NCBI GenBank assembly: GCA_017502135.1
Contig: JAFVVP010000004.1
Coordinates: 107,290 to 171,289, forward strand
Length of the DNA: 64,000 bases
Reading direction: 5' to 3'
Origin: Clostridia bacterium
GTDB lineage: Bacteria; Bacillota; Clostridia; Oscillospirales; CAG-272
The stretch's first letter is position 1. Every line of letters starts with the position of its first letter. Made by a program: the position numbers and the translations under genes. The notes under the pieces were generated by a model, which was not told where the DNA came from, did not search any database, and saw nothing but the letters and a program-made list of their open reading frames with translations. Below, one piece after another: positions 27,165 through 37,187 of the stretch.

Positions 27165-27860
27165 ATGTATAACATACTGATCTGTGATGATGAAAAAGAT
27201 ATCCGCAGTGCGCTTCGGATCTATTTAACGTCCGACGGATATGCGGTATACGAGGCGGCGAACGGAGACGAAGCGCTGGTAATTGCCGCGCGGGAAGAAA
27301 TTCATCTCGTTCTTATGGACGTTATGATGCCGGGTATGGACGGTATTACCGCCATGACAAAGCTGCGTGAAAGCTCGAACGTGCCGATCATCCTCTTGAC
27401 GGCAAAATCGGAGGATACGGATAAGGTGCTCGGACTCAACGTAGGGGCAGATGATTACGTTACAAAGCCGTTTAATCCGGTGGAACTGTTGGCAAGAGTG
27501 CGTTCCCAGTTGAGACGCTATTTGAATCTTGGTTGTGGACCGAGAAAGGCATCGCAAATGACCGTGGGTGGCATTTCGTTGGATGATGATGCCAAACAGG
27601 TCACCCTTGATGGAGACGCCGTATCTCTTACGCCGCGGGAATACGATATTTTACGGCTCCTTATTGAGAATGCAGGGCACGTCTTTTCGCCCAAAGAGAT
27701 CTACCGCCGTGTTTGGGGCGAAGAGCCGTATGGGGCTGAGAACGCAGTAGCCGTGCATATCCGTCACCTCAGAGAGAAGCTCGAAATTACGCCGGCTGAG
27801 CCGCGCTATATCAAAGTGGTTTGGGGACAAGGTTATAAAATGGAGGGAGAAAAAGTATGA
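27165..27860 (+). CDS. OmpR-family response regulator (VanR-like)
   Basis: A 231-residue regulator. The receiver domain (1-115) has acidic pocket DDE near residue 8, phospho-acceptor Asp in VLMDVMMPGMDG near 52, and Lys in TKPF near 102. The C-terminal winged helix (about 130-229) has LTPREYDILRLL and VWGEEPYGAENAVAVHIRHLREKLE. It is phosphorylated by the downstream kinase, with which it overlaps by 4 bases. The target regulon is unknown apart from probable autoregulation. Confidence 0.93.
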   Translation: MYNILICDDEKDIRSALRIYLTSDGYAVYEAANGDEALVIAAREEIHLVLMDVMMPGMDGITAMTKLRESSNVPIILLTAKSEDTDKVLGLNVGADDYVTKPFNPVELLARVRSQLRRYLNLGCGPRKASQMTVGGISLDDDAKQVTLDGDAVSLTPREYDILRLLIENAGHVFSPKEIYRRVWGEEPYGAENAVAVHIRHLREKLEITPAEPRYIKVVWGQGYKMEGEKV

Positions 27861-29722
27861 AATTACTTCACAGTAAAGGTGCAAAAGCGAGTGTTGTGTT
27901 TCTCTTGATTTTGATGCTGATCACGGTGTTTCTTTCCGCAGCCGCGGTTCTGGTCATGGAAGAAAACAGTGTTTATCTGGATGGGGGAATTATTCTGCGG
28001 CAAAACGTTGCTGAGAGCGTTTACCACATGAAGTCCAATGTGTTCTACAATTATGTGTATGCTGTTTTGGAAGAGAACGGAAAGGGAATTCTCTTGGAAA
28101 GTTATGAGATACAGACTTCGCGGAAAAATACGAATCTTTCGGTTCGGGCGGTTCTGGAAGAAACCGGCGAGGAGATCTTGCAGAATTATAAAAGCGGGGC
28201 ATACAGTTACGAGTTTTCCTCAATTTACCGAGTTCCCCTGGAGGATAATCGCTATCAGAACGTAGTCATTACCTCGTATCTGCAGGAGGAGCTTTCAGCC
28301 AAGGACGCATTTTATTATGCGCTTGGCCTGACGGATTTCTGTATCAACACACGGTATGCCCTCATATGGATAGGAATTGGGGCGTTTCTTGTGTCCATCC
28401 TATTGATCGTTTTTCTTCTGTGTGCCGCGGGGCATCGGCGCGGTACGGAGGGGGTATTCCTTCGAATGTTTGATCGGTTACCGCTTGAAATCGTCGCTGC
28501 GGCGTACTATTTTCTCTTTATGTTTACGCTGGCAATCAGCGATATGTATTTCTACAACGGTGTCGATCTTTTCATCTATGCGGCGATCGCCTGCATTGTC
28601 TGGGTTGTACTTCTTGTACAACTCTTGACGACGCTCGCTGTACGGATCAAAGCCAAAACGTTTTTGAAAAATACGATCATATACCGTATACTGAAACTTC
28701 TTTGGCGCGGTGTACGCATAATTTTCTCAGCATGCAGAGAATGGCCGCTCTTTTGGAAAACGGCAGTGGCATTCCTCCTTTGGTGTTTTCTCGAATTCAT
28801 TTTTCTCGCATCCGCGCGTGAAACGTTCGCCGTTTTTTGGTGCTTTACCCGTCCGATTTTGGGAGGACTCTTGATCTGGGCGGTACGAATGATGCGGAGA
28901 CTTCAAAAGGCAGGAGAAGAGTTGGCGGCAGGCAATACGAACTATCAGGTTGATACGCGGTATATGCCGCCGGATTTTCGGCGGCATGGCGAGGCTTTGA
29001 ACAATTTGCGAGCAGGACTAAACCGCGCCGTGGAAGAACGGATGAAATCGGAGCGTATGAAGGCTGAACTCATCACCAATGTTTCGCACGACATTAAAAC
29101 GCCGCTGACGTCGATCGTGAATTATGTGGACCTGTTGAAAGCGGGCGGGCTGGATTCTCCGGATGCGCCCGAATATTTGGAGATTTTGGAGCATCAGTCT
29201 ATGCGGCTGAAAAAACTGACGGAAGATCTGATCGAAGCATCAAAAGCCTCCTCAGGTTGTATGCCATGCAATCCCCAAGCGACGGACGTGAACGTCCTTC
29301 TTTCGCAGGCACTCGGCGAGCATGAAGAGGCACTTCGTGCGGCGGGAATCGAACCGGTTATTCGTCTCTCCGAGGAAAATCCGGTTATTATGGCAGACGG
29401 CAGACTTTTGTGGCGTGTATTCGATAATCTGTTTACGAATATCCGCAAATACGCGCTTCCATCCGCCCGTGCGTATTTTACATGTGAGGTCGATAAGGGG
29501 GAGGCAGTAATCGTTTTTCGGAACATTTCCCGAGTCCAACTCGAGATTGAAGCCGATGAACTGAGCGAACGCTTTGTGCGCGGTGATGCTTCCCGTCATA
29601 CGGAAGGGAGTGGCCTTGGTCTGTCTATCGCACGCAGTTTGACCGAACTGCAAGGCGGTACGTTTGATATTACGATAGACGGAGATCTGTTCAAGGTAAC
29701 GATTTGTTTTGCTGTTCTGTAA
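27857..29722 (+). CDS. Membrane sensor histidine kinase
   Basis: A 621-residue kinase. TM1 spans about 10-33, an extracellular region about 34-165, followed by several further membrane segments (about 167-191, 212-230, 236-262, 300-320, 325-345), which is more than in a simple two-TM kinase. A HAMP-like linker (RLQKAGEELAAGNTNYQV) precedes the HisKA box ITNVSHDIKTPLTS with His411. The ATPase domain has an N-box NLFTNIRKYA and a G-box GSGLGLSIARSL. The extracellular signal is unknown. Confidence 0.92.
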   Translation: MKLLHSKGAKASVVFLLILMLITVFLSAAAVLVMEENSVYLDGGIILRQNVAESVYHMKSNVFYNYVYAVLEENGKGILLESYEIQTSRKNTNLSVRAVLEETGEEILQNYKSGAYSYEFSSIYRVPLEDNRYQNVVITSYLQEELSAKDAFYYALGLTDFCINTRYALIWIGIGAFLVSILLIVFLLCAAGHRRGTEGVFLRMFDRLPLEIVAAAYYFLFMFTLAISDMYFYNGVDLFIYAAIACIVWVVLLVQLLTTLAVRIKAKTFLKNTIIYRILKLLWRGVRIIFSACREWPLFWKTAVAFLLWCFLEFIFLASARETFAVFWCFTRPILGGLLIWAVRMMRRLQKAGEELAAGNTNYQVDTRYMPPDFRRHGEALNNLRAGLNRAVEERMKSERMKAELITNVSHDIKTPLTSIVNYVDLLKAGGLDSPDAPEYLEILEHQSMRLKKLTEDLIEASKASSGCMPCNPQATDVNVLLSQALGEHEEALRAAGIEPVIRLSEENPVIMADGRLLWRVFDNLFTNIRKYALPSARAYFTCEVDKGEAVIVFRNISRVQLEIEADELSERFVRGDASRHTEGSGLGLSIARSLTELQGGTFDITIDGDLFKVTICFAVL

Positions 29723-29730
29723 ATGTATAA

Positions 29731-29764
29731 AAACTCTCCTCTGCATGTGCAGGGGAGAGTTTTC
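29731..29764. terminator. Bidirectional terminator between the kinase gene and clpX
   Basis: Arms AACTCTCCTCTGCA and TGCAGGGGAGAGTT, with an A run and a T run outside, serve two convergent genes. Confidence 0.8.
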
Positions 29765-29766
29765 GT

Positions 29767-31059
29767 TTATGAATCGGATTTCATGATAAGTTTGGGTGCG
29801 GCTTTTTTCTTAATACAGTTTGCAGTGATGACCACTTCGGAAACGTCCGCACGGGATGGAATATCGTACATAATCGCGGTCATGCTCTCTTCCAGGATGG
29901 AGCGAAGTCCGCGCGCGCCTGTTTCGCGTTCGATCGCTTTATCGGCAATCGCACGAAGAGCGCCCTTTTCAAAAGTCAGTTTTACGTCATCCATCTCAAA
30001 GAGTTTCGTATACTGCTTTGTGAGCGAGTTTTTCGGCTCGGCAAGGATGCGCACAAGTGCATCTGCATCGAGATTCTGGAGAGGTACGATGACCGGCAAG
30101 CGTCCGACAAGCTCGGGGATGAGACCGAACTTTACGATATCGTGCGCGGCGACGTCCTTGAAAATCTCCGACTTCGCATGCTCTTTCTTACCCTTTACCT
30201 CACCGCCGAAGCCGATAGAGGTCTTGGCGGAGCGGCGTTCGATTACTTTCTCCAGCCCGTCGAAAGCACCGCCGCAGATAAAGAGAATGTTCTCCGTGTT
30301 GATCTGGATGAATTCCTGATTCGGGTGCTTTCTGCCGCCCTGCGGAGGCACGTTGGAGACGGTACCTTCGAGGATTTTGAGAAGCGCCTGCTGTACGCCC
30401 TCGCCCGATACGTCGCGGGTGATTGAGGGGTTTTCACTTTTGCGGGAGATCTTGTCGATCTCGTCGATGTAGATGATGCCGTGCTCTGCGGCTTCAATAT
30501 CGTAGTCAGCCGCCTGTATGAGGCGAAGGAGGATGTTTTCGACATCCTCGCCGACGTAGCCGGCTTCCGTGAGCGTCGTTGCATCTGCGATAGCAAAAGG
30601 AACATGCAGCGTTTTTGCGAGCGTTTGTGCGAGATACGTTTTGCCAACGCCGGTCGGACCGATGAGGAGCACGTTGCTTTTTTGGATATCCACCGTATCT
30701 TCGGGGGATTCGTCCTTCGCGCCGTTCTTGTTCTGATTGTGGAGGAGGCGCTTGTAATGATTGTACACAGCTACGGACAGCGCGATTTTTGCATCGTCCT
30801 GGCCGATGATGTACTCATCAAGCGTTTCTTTGATCTCTCTGGGGGTGGGCAGAGATTCCCGTGAGAGCTGACAGCCCGAGGAGGTGGGCTGATGTGTCTG
30901 TTCAAAGATCAGTTCACTGCATGCTTCTACACAGTTGTCGCAGATGCACGCCCCGCTTGAAGAGGGGATGAGGAACAGAACCTGATGTTCCGTGCGGCCG
31001 CAGAAAGAGCAGCGACGCAGTTTCTGGTCAGAGCCGCCCGGGGTGTTATTTTGAGACAT
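29767..31059 (-). CDS. clpX: ATP-dependent Clp protease ATP-binding subunit ClpX
   Basis: A 430-residue AAA+ unfoldase that feeds ClpP. The N-terminal zinc domain uses C17, C20, C40 and C43. Walker A GPTGVGKT is at 134-141, Walker [14 protein letters not shown] near 195, and an arginine finger/sensor region ([12 protein letters not shown]) near 315. The IGFGGEVKG loop is the region that contacts ClpP. It follows clpP by 37 bases in the usual tig-clpP-clpX cluster. Confidence 0.97.
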   Translation of the reverse strand: MSQNNTPGGSDQKLRRCSFCGRTEHQVLFLIPSSSGACICDNCVEACSELIFEQTHQPTSSGCQLSRESLPTPREIKETLDEYIIGQDDAKIALSVAVYNHYKRLLHNQNKNGAKDESPEDTVDIQKSNVLLIGPTGVGKTYLAQTLAKTLHVPFAIADATTLTEAGYVGEDVENILLRLIQAADYDIEAAEHGIIYIDEIDKISRKSENPSITRDVSGEGVQQALLKILEGTVSNVPPQGGRKHPNQEFIQINTENILFICGGAFDGLEKVIERRSAKTSIGFGGEVKGKKEHAKSEIFKDVAAHDIVKFGLIPELVGRLPVIVPLQNLDADALVRILAEPKNSLTKQYTKLFEMDDVKLTFEKGALRAIADKAIERETGARGLRSILEESMTAIMYDIPSRADVSEVVITANCIKKKAAPKLIMKSDS

Positions 31060-31096
31060 ATGGGAAATCCTTTCGATGGCCTAAGGTGTAAACGGA

Positions 31097-31681
31097 TTAC
31101 GGACGTTTGTCGATCACGCGATCGATCAGTCCGTATGCTGCGGCCTCAGCCGCGCTCATGAAATTGTCGCGCTCGGTGTCCTGCGCAATCACTTTGAGGG
31201 ATTTTCCGGTATTTTCAGCGAGAATGCGGTTCAGCGTATCCCTCGTTTTGAGAATGTGATCGGCATGGATTTTGATATCGGATGCCTGACCCTGCATGCC
31301 GCCCAGCGGCTGATGGATCATGATCTCGCTGTTCGGGAGAGCTAGGCGTTTTCCTTTAGCGCCGGAGGAAAGGAGGAATGCGCCCATGCTGGCAGCCATA
31401 CCGACGCAGATGGTAGACACGTCGCATTTGATGAAATTCATCGTGTCATAGATCGCCATGCCCGCCGATACGGAACCGCCGGGGGAGTTGATATAGAGGC
31501 TTATATCCTTGTCGGGATCCTGCGCTTCGAGGAAGAGAAGCTGTGCCACGACGAGCGACGCTGTTACGTCGTTTACTTCATCGTGCAAAAAGATAATACG
31601 GTCATTCAATAGGCGGGAGTAGATATCGTAAGAACGCTCGCCGCGGCTGGTCTGCTCGATAACCATTGGTACCAGTGCCAT
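31097..31681 (-). CDS. clpP: ATP-dependent Clp protease proteolytic subunit
   Basis: A 194-residue serine peptidase. The start [10 protein letters not shown] is the usual ClpP N-terminus; the upstream extension in frame is not conserved. Catalytic triad Ser98 (GMAASMGAF), His123 (MIHQPLGG) and Asp172 (DTERDNF). It forms the tetradecameric chamber with ClpX. Confidence 0.97.
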   Translation of the reverse strand: MALVPMVIEQTSRGERSYDIYSRLLNDRIIFLHDEVNDVTASLVVAQLLFLEAQDPDKDISLYINSPGGSVSAGMAIYDTMNFIKCDVSTICVGMAASMGAFLLSSGAKGKRLALPNSEIMIHQPLGGMQGQASDIKIHADHILKTRDTLNRILAENTGKSLKVIAQDTERDNFMSAAEAAAYGLIDRVIDKRP

Positions 31682-31773
31682 TATAATACCACCTTTCACG
31701 TCGGTTAAATGATGTTTGTGCATGTATAATGCAAAAAAGAGGGAATAAACTCGAAAAAGTGCCTGATAGAATC

Positions 31774-31802
31774 ATTACCGCTGTTTTTTGGACAGCGGTA
31801 AT
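31774..31802 (-). terminator. Hairpin between tig and clpP
   Basis: Eleven-base perfect arms ATTACCGCTGT/ACAGCGGTAAT lie just past the tig stop with little T run. It is a possible partial terminator or processing site that separates tig and clpP levels. Confidence 0.5.
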
Positions 31803-31818
31803 GGATGTATGTCAGAAA

Positions 31819-33117
31819 TTATTCTGCTTTGGGAGCAACGTCGGTTACGACTGCCTTTTCTTTAACGAAATCGGAAGCCTTCTTCACGAGAATATCTGCA
31901 TTGAGTGCTTCAACCTCAACCATTTCCTTCACGCGGTCAATCTCCATGTTGTATGCCTCAGCGATGCGCTTGTACTCTTCCTCAGTCTCCTCAGCGGCGA
32001 CGGCGAATTTCTCAAGTTCTGCGATCTTTTCGAGTGCCAGACGAGTCTTGACCTGCTTTTCAGCCTGCGGACGCATCTGCTCACGGAGCGTGTCGAGATT
32101 CATGCCGGTGTACTGGAAGTAGGTGGAGAGGTCGAGTCCCTGCATACGGAGACGGTTGTCGTAATCGCGTACGTAGTTCTCGGTCTCGGTTTCGAACATA
32201 GCTTCCGGAATGTCGGCCTCGAGTTTTTCGATCAGCGCATTCAGAAGTGCGTCTTCTACTTCGTTATCAGCAGTTTTCTGGTTTTTCTCGGTAAGTTTTG
32301 CCAGAATGTCAGCTTTGTATTCATCAAGGGTGTTGAATTCGGAAACATCGCGTACGAATTCATCGTCCAAAGCAGGCAGTTCGTTGAACTTGATGCCGTT
32401 CAGTTTTACTTTAAATACGGCTTCCTTGCCTGCGAGGTTCTCTGCGTGATACTCGGTGGGGAAGGTAACGTTTACGTCAAATGCATCACCGATATTATGA
32501 CCGACGATCTGCTCCTCAAAGCCGGGGATAAACTGACCGGAACCGAGTTTCATATCGTGACCTTCTGCCTTGCCGCCGTCAAAAGCAACGCCGTCAACAA
32601 AGCCTTCGAAATCAATGTTCACGATATCGTCGTTCTGTGCTGCACGGTCGGTTACGTCAACCATGCGGGAGTTGCGGCTCTGTACCTTGGCGATCTCGGC
32701 GTCAACGTCTGCGTCGGTAACGGGAACGATCGTGCGATCAACCTTGATGCCGGTGTAATCCTTGATCTGTACCTCGGGCTTCACGAAAACCTTTGCCTTG
32801 AAAACTACGCCGTTCTCGTCAATGGTCTCAACATCGAATTCGGGCTGGCTTACGATCGTCAGACCGGACTCCTTAGCAGCCTCGCTGTAAGCGGCGGGGA
32901 GAATGTCGTTGATGGCATCTTCATAGAAAACGCCCTTGCCGTACATTTTTTCGACGACAGCCTTCGGTGCCTTGCCGCGGCGGAAGCCGGGGATGTTGAT
33001 TTTCTTTACGGCCTTCTTGTAGGCGCGATCTACGGCTGCATCAAAGGTAGCCTTATCCACATCAAAAGTGAGCTCGTACTGATTCTTTTCGATGAGCTCG
33101 TTGTTTTTCAAACTCAT
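31819..33117 (-). CDS. tig: Trigger factor
   Basis: A 432-residue ribosome-bound chaperone and prolyl isomerase. The N-terminal ribosome-binding domain contains the signature GFRRGKAPK near residue 45. The FKBP-like PPIase domain (about 150-245) has AQNDDIVNIDFEGFVDGVAF and FPTEYHAENLAGKEAVF. The long helical C-terminal arms follow. Standard length; upstream of clpP and clpX as in most Bacillota. Confidence 0.96.
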   Translation of the reverse strand: MSLKNNELIEKNQYELTFDVDKATFDAAVDRAYKKAVKKINIPGFRRGKAPKAVVEKMYGKGVFYEDAINDILPAAYSEAAKESGLTIVSQPEFDVETIDENGVVFKAKVFVKPEVQIKDYTGIKVDRTIVPVTDADVDAEIAKVQSRNSRMVDVTDRAAQNDDIVNIDFEGFVDGVAFDGGKAEGHDMKLGSGQFIPGFEEQIVGHNIGDAFDVNVTFPTEYHAENLAGKEAVFKVKLNGIKFNELPALDDEFVRDVSEFNTLDEYKADILAKLTEKNQKTADNEVEDALLNALIEKLEADIPEAMFETETENYVRDYDNRLRMQGLDLSTYFQYTGMNLDTLREQMRPQAEKQVKTRLALEKIAELEKFAVAAEETEEEYKRIAEAYNMEIDRVKEMVEVEALNADILVKKASDFVKEKAVVTDVAPKAE

Positions 33118-33150
33118 TGGTCATTTTCCTCCAGAATAATGTCACTTAAT

Positions 33151-33179
33151 ATTGTACTTTTTTTTTTCGATTCTGTCAA
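33151..33179 (-). promoter_or_regulatory. Promoter of tig
   Basis: On the minus strand TTGACA (33179-33174) and TACAAT (33156-33151) have a 17-base, A-rich spacer. Confidence 0.75.
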
Positions 33180-33253
33180 TGATTAAAGTGAAAAATCTTT
33201 TCGATTCTTCCGTGAAAAACTATTCAAAATGATGAAAAATACGATTTTTCCTC

Positions 33254-33982
33254 TCAATAGTCGCACGGCATTGTGATCATAGGGATAAAATCAAGAAAAT
33301 CGGCGGAAATAAGCGTCATGCTGATCCCTTCGAAAACGGTGGATCGCGGAACGTTGTAAACGCCGTGAATATGTCCGAAATAGCAGCTTTTCACCCCATA
33401 TTCGTGGAGAACGTCCACCAGTTCCCGACAGACGAAGCCTCTGAACACCGGCGGGAAATGGAGATAGGCGAGGATTGCTTTGTCGCAGTCTCCCCGGAGG
33501 GCGACGGCTTCCTTCAGGCTGAGGGTGAGACGCTGTGCCTCGCGTGCAACAATTTTTCCGTAATCGGCGTTTTCGGAGGCGTTTTGGAGACGTTCCTCCA
33601 CGTACCACCCGCGCGTGCCGCACACGATATAATCCTCACATGAAAATGCATTGTTGTACAGAAAATCAATCGTTTCAAAGCCGCAATCCCTTGTGAACTG
33701 ATGCATTTTTTTCATGGTAGACCACCAGTAATCGTGGTTTCCCTTGCCGATCAGTTTCTTGCCGGGCAGGTTTTCGATAAACTGAAAATCCGTTTTTGCT
33801 TCTTCGAGCGTCATCGCCCAGGAGACATCGCCCGGGATGATCACGGTGTCGTTGGGGGTTACCACGGCGCGCCAACGATTTTCAATTTTTTCCGTATAAG
33901 ATTTCCAGCGGGAGCCGAATACGTCCATTGGTTTATCGGCGGCGAGAGAAAGATGCAAATCGGCGATTGAAAAGAGCGACAT
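33254..33982 (-). CDS. Metallophosphoesterase
   Basis: A 242-residue calcineurin-like phosphoesterase starting MSLFSIADLHLS behind GGAGA. Metal-binding motifs appear in order: DLH near residue 8, GDVSW near 55, GKGNHDYWW near 85, and GHIHGVYN near 205 (the usual GHTH box reads GHIH). It is cytoplasmic; the substrate cannot be told from sequence. Confidence 0.85.
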   Translation of the reverse strand: MSLFSIADLHLSLAADKPMDVFGSRWKSYTEKIENRWRAVVTPNDTVIIPGDVSWAMTLEEAKTDFQFIENLPGKKLIGKGNHDYWWSTMKKMHQFTRDCGFETIDFLYNNAFSCEDYIVCGTRGWYVEERLQNASENADYGKIVAREAQRLTLSLKEAVALRGDCDKAILAYLHFPPVFRGFVCRELVDVLHEYGVKSCYFGHIHGVYNVPRSTVFEGISMTLISADFLDFIPMITMPCDY

Positions 33983-34082
33983 AACTGATTCTCCGCTCAG
34001 CGGAAATCCTTTCATAGAATAATCTTAAAGATGGGGGAGAGAATAAACTCGGCGATAAAACGCCAAAAGGACAGGTGAGAAA

Positions 34083-34277
34083 ATGTCTGAATCCAACTCT
34101 ATGAATCCCGTGGGAAAAGGGTATAAGCATTTGAAGGGCGTTGTTTGCGACGTGAAAAACTGTGCGTATCACGATGGGGATGCATATTGCGCTGCCACTC
34201 GGATCGCCGTGGGACCCGGTTATGCTAAAACGTCGGGCGAGACAGTTTGTGCCACGTTCAAGCCTAAAACGCTGTAA
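34083..34277 (+). CDS. DUF1540 domain protein
   Basis: A 64-residue protein with the DUF1540 cysteine pattern (GVVCDVKNCAYHDGDAYCAATRI, then ETVCATF), a small, probably metal-binding fold common in Clostridia. The function is unknown. It is flanked by convergent thrC, with a shared terminator. Confidence 0.85.
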   Translation: MSESNSMNPVGKGYKHLKGVVCDVKNCAYHDGDAYCAATRIAVGPGYAKTSGETVCATFKPKTL

Positions 34278-34285
34278 CCCCGTAA

Positions 34286-34313
34286 AAACGTGCCGCATTT
34301 GCGGCACGTTTTT
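34286..34313. terminator. Bidirectional terminator between DUF1540 gene and thrC
   Basis: Arms AACGTGCCGC/GCGGCACGTT with an ATTT loop are followed by T residues on the plus strand and flanked by A residues on the other side. Confidence 0.75.
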
Positions 34314-34316
34314 GTT

Positions 34317-35798
34317 TTAGTCAAATATAACGTTCGGCATGTCGGGAGCATCCACAACCTTGGTAAAGCGTACGGGCAAGGTGAGTGTGCGAGCAAGAGG
34401 TGCGGGGATCTCCGTGCCGCCTGCGTTTTTAAGCGCGTCTAGAATCTCGGCGGGCTCATCTGTGTCAACAGGCTTGCCGAGGGAGGCACATACGTCAGCG
34501 GGGAATTTGTACGGGCTTGCCGTGGATGCGAGAATGATCGGACGCGTGTCGCCGGATTCGGCGCGGTACTTTTGGGCGGCACCGAGACCGACGGCAGTAT
34601 GCGTGTCACAGAGATATTTGCGTCCCTCAAAAGAAGCGCGGATTGTCTTGGCAGTTTCTTCTTCGGTGCAGTAGTAGCCGGCGAATACAGCTCTCAGCTT
34701 TTGCATGAGATCGGCGGGAGCCTCGTACTTGCCACACTCGGCAAGCTGTGCCATGCAGTCGGCCGTGAGAGAAGCGCCGCCGAGGAGGTACAAGAGACGC
34801 TCGAGATTCGACGAGATCAGAATATCCATCGAGGGGGACATCGTCTTGTAGAACGGACGGGTGCGATCGTATACACCGGTGCGGATGAAGTCGGTCAAAA
34901 CGCAGTTAGCGTTGGAAGCGCAGATGAGTTTCCCGAGCGGCAGTCCCATTTCACGGGCGATGTAGGCGGCAAAAATGTTACCGAAGTTGCCCGTGGGAAC
35001 GCATACGTTTGCCTTATCGCCGAGGGCGATGGTACCGTTTTTTACGAGATCGCAGTAAGCGGATACGTAGTATACGATCTGCGGTGCGAGACGGCCCCAG
35101 TTGATCGAGTTAGCGCTCGAGAAGAAGAATCCGTTTTCCTCGGCACGTGCGGCGAGAGAGGCATCGGCAAAGATTGCCTTAACACCGTTTTGTGCATCGT
35201 CAAAGTTGCCGCGAACGGCGCATACGTTTACGTTTTCGCCTTCTTGCGTGGTCATCTGCCGCTTCTGCATCGTGCTGACGCCGTCAACCGGATAGAAAAC
35301 GGTGATTTTTACACCGGGGACGTCGCGGTAGCCCTCGAGGGCGGCCTTGCCCGTATCACCGGAAGTAGCGACGAGGATGTGTGCAAGGCGCTTCTCGCCG
35401 GTCATCGTCAGCGCACGGGACAGAAGGCGCGGCATGATCTGGAGAGCCATATCCTTGAAAGCGCAGGTCGGACCGTGCCAAAGTTCGAGAGAATAAATGC
35501 CGTCGCCGATGTCAAGGAGAGGTGCGGCGCCGCCGGGGAAGCGATCCTCGGCATAAGCGCTCCGGCAGTCGAGAAGGAGTGTATCTTTATCGTAATCGGT
35601 CAGAAAGCGAGAGAGAATATCCGCCGCACGCTCCTCGTAGGGCATATTCATAAGCGCTTTGAGATCATCCTTTGTGAGCGTGGGGATCTCGGTCGGCATG
35701 AACAGTCCCTTGTCAGGGGCAAGACCGCGCTTGATCGCTTCGGCTGAGGAAACGGAAAGAGGATTTTTTTCTGTGTCGCGGGTGCTTACGTACTTCAT
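34317..35798 (-). CDS. thrC: Threonine synthase
   Basis: A 493-residue PLP enzyme converting O-phosphohomoserine to threonine. The long-form N-terminus (YVSTRDTEKNPLSVSSAEAIKRGLAPDKGLFMP) is typical of the family. The PLP lysine is in GPTCAFKDMALQ near residue 115, the phosphate-binding loop is PTGNFGNIFAAYIAREMG near 260, and the C-terminal region is TAVGLGAAQKY. It stands alone, not with hom or thrB. Confidence 0.95.
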   Translation of the reverse strand: MKYVSTRDTEKNPLSVSSAEAIKRGLAPDKGLFMPTEIPTLTKDDLKALMNMPYEERAADILSRFLTDYDKDTLLLDCRSAYAEDRFPGGAAPLLDIGDGIYSLELWHGPTCAFKDMALQIMPRLLSRALTMTGEKRLAHILVATSGDTGKAALEGYRDVPGVKITVFYPVDGVSTMQKRQMTTQEGENVNVCAVRGNFDDAQNGVKAIFADASLAARAEENGFFFSSANSINWGRLAPQIVYYVSAYCDLVKNGTIALGDKANVCVPTGNFGNIFAAYIAREMGLPLGKLICASNANCVLTDFIRTGVYDRTRPFYKTMSPSMDILISSNLERLLYLLGGASLTADCMAQLAECGKYEAPADLMQKLRAVFAGYYCTEEETAKTIRASFEGRKYLCDTHTAVGLGAAQKYRAESGDTRPIILASTASPYKFPADVCASLGKPVDTDEPAEILDALKNAGGTEIPAPLARTLTLPVRFTKVVDAPDMPNVIFD

Positions 35799-35844
35799 TT
35801 TTTTGTTTCCGTAAAAACGGCTCCTTTGTTATGATTTTCTTAAT

Positions 35845-36780
35845 TTATATGTTATTTACGGCAAAGCCGTATGCGTTTTCAAAGAAAATTTTATGTACGG
35901 TCTGCTCATGGATTCCGGCGTCAAGCAGGGCGTCTGCGAGGCGGGGAAGAGAAGAGAGATCGGAAATTTCCTTCGGCGTTTCGTCAATACCGTCCAAATC
36001 GCATCCGAGGCAGAGCGCATTTTCTCCGCCGAGGGAAAGATAGTGTTTTATGTGTGCAATCACGGCATTTATGTCGCATTCGCCGTTTGTGAGATGCTGC
36101 GGCGCCAAACTAATACCGACGAGACCGCCGGATTCAGCGATGGCGGAGAACTCCACGTCCGTCAGATTGCGTGTGTGCGGATGCACCGCATACGCGTTGG
36201 AATGCGTAGCAACGACGGGACGGTGATACTCTTTCGACATAGTGAGAATCTCGGCTGTAACCTTTCGGGATGCATGGGAAATATCGGGCACGATGCCGAT
36301 CTCAAAACAGCATTCGGCGACGCGTCTGCCGAATGGGGTAAGCGATTCGTTCGTGTCGTGTGCACCGCCGATGACGGACTTCTCCGCCCAGGTGAGCGTG
36401 AGAAACCGTACGCCGAGGCGGTAAAGCACAGCAAGGCGTGTGAGATCACCGGCGAGAAGACGTGCATCCTCGACGGCGAGAATGGCGGTACGCTTGCCGC
36501 TATCCAGTGCGCGCTTGATGCTGTCGCCGTTTTTTGAGAGGATTACGCCGTTTTTTCTGAGTTCTTTTTTGAGGTTTTCTTGGATCTTGAGAAATCGCTC
36601 CCAGCATTCCTCGTCGGAAAATGCGTTGTTGCTCCATACAGCCATCGTCTGTACATACCGTCTAAAAGCAATAGATTTATCCTGGGCGACGTGGAGGCGA
36701 TTTGAGAAAAGCGGTTGGTCTTGCTCAAACAACTTTGATGCAGTATCACAGTGGAGATCGAAAAGATCCAGTGGGCTCAT
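35845..36780 (-). CDS. Membrane dipeptidase family (M19) peptidase
   Basis: A 311-residue zinc dipeptidase; ATG at 36780 has GAGGTGA upstream. M19 metal motifs are FDLHCDTA (HxD) near residue 8, AVEDARLL near 105, DISHASRKV near 175 and VATHSNAYAVHPHTRN near 197. GCDLDGIDETP near 265 is also typical. No signal peptide, so it is probably cytoplasmic and cleaves dipeptides. It follows yraN by 5 bases. Confidence 0.9.
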   Translation of the reverse strand: MSPLDLFDLHCDTASKLFEQDQPLFSNRLHVAQDKSIAFRRYVQTMAVWSNNAFSDEECWERFLKIQENLKKELRKNGVILSKNGDSIKRALDSGKRTAILAVEDARLLAGDLTRLAVLYRLGVRFLTLTWAEKSVIGGAHDTNESLTPFGRRVAECCFEIGIVPDISHASRKVTAEILTMSKEYHRPVVATHSNAYAVHPHTRNLTDVEFSAIAESGGLVGISLAPQHLTNGECDINAVIAHIKHYLSLGGENALCLGCDLDGIDETPKEISDLSSLPRLADALLDAGIHEQTVHKIFFENAYGFAVNNI

Positions 36781-36785
36781 AATTC

Positions 36786-37187
36786 TCACCTCATTCCATT
36801 TATTGCGTTTCGGAAATGGCGTATATCCAAAACCCGGTAATTCGCATCTGCCGCGGGATCCAGATACACTTCAATGATATCAATATTCGGAATGAGATTT
36901 TCGTATTCGCGGGCGTGTTCTCGAAGGAATATTCTTACTGCCGATATAAGGCGGGCGCGTTTGCGCGTGTCCACACTGTCCGCGGGACGGCCGAATCGGG
37001 AAGGCTGATCGGGATATTGCCGCCGCGTTTTCACTTCGGCAAAAATGAGATGTGCGTCGTCCGTTGCCAGAATGTCGATCTCCAAATGACCGACGTACAC
37101 GTTTCTTCCAAGAACGGTGAATCCGTTCGCTTCGAGATAATGAACGGCGGATTCTTCACCTGCGCTGCCCTGTGATCGCGTGCTCAC
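36786..37187 (-). CDS. yraN: YraN family (UPF0102) nuclease-fold protein
   Basis: A 133-residue protein starting at GTG that overlaps the rnhB stop by 4 bases. The motifs GEESAVHYLEANGFTVLGRNVY and GHLEIDILATDDAHLIFAEVKTRR are the UPF0102 signature, a PD-(D/E)XK-like fold. The biochemical role is poorly defined. Its position next to rnhB is a classic bacterial linkage. Confidence 0.92.
   Translation of the reverse strand: MSTRSQGSAGEESAVHYLEANGFTVLGRNVYVGHLEIDILATDDAHLIFAEVKTRRQYPDQPSRFGRPADSVDTRKRARLISAVRIFLREHAREYENLIPNIDIIEVYLDPAADANYRVLDIRHFRNAINGMR

Noticed and set aside
31729-33186. Plus-strand frame of 485 codons antisense to tig
   Set aside because: Trigger factor on the minus strand is complete with promoter and domains; the antisense translation has no recognisable domain.
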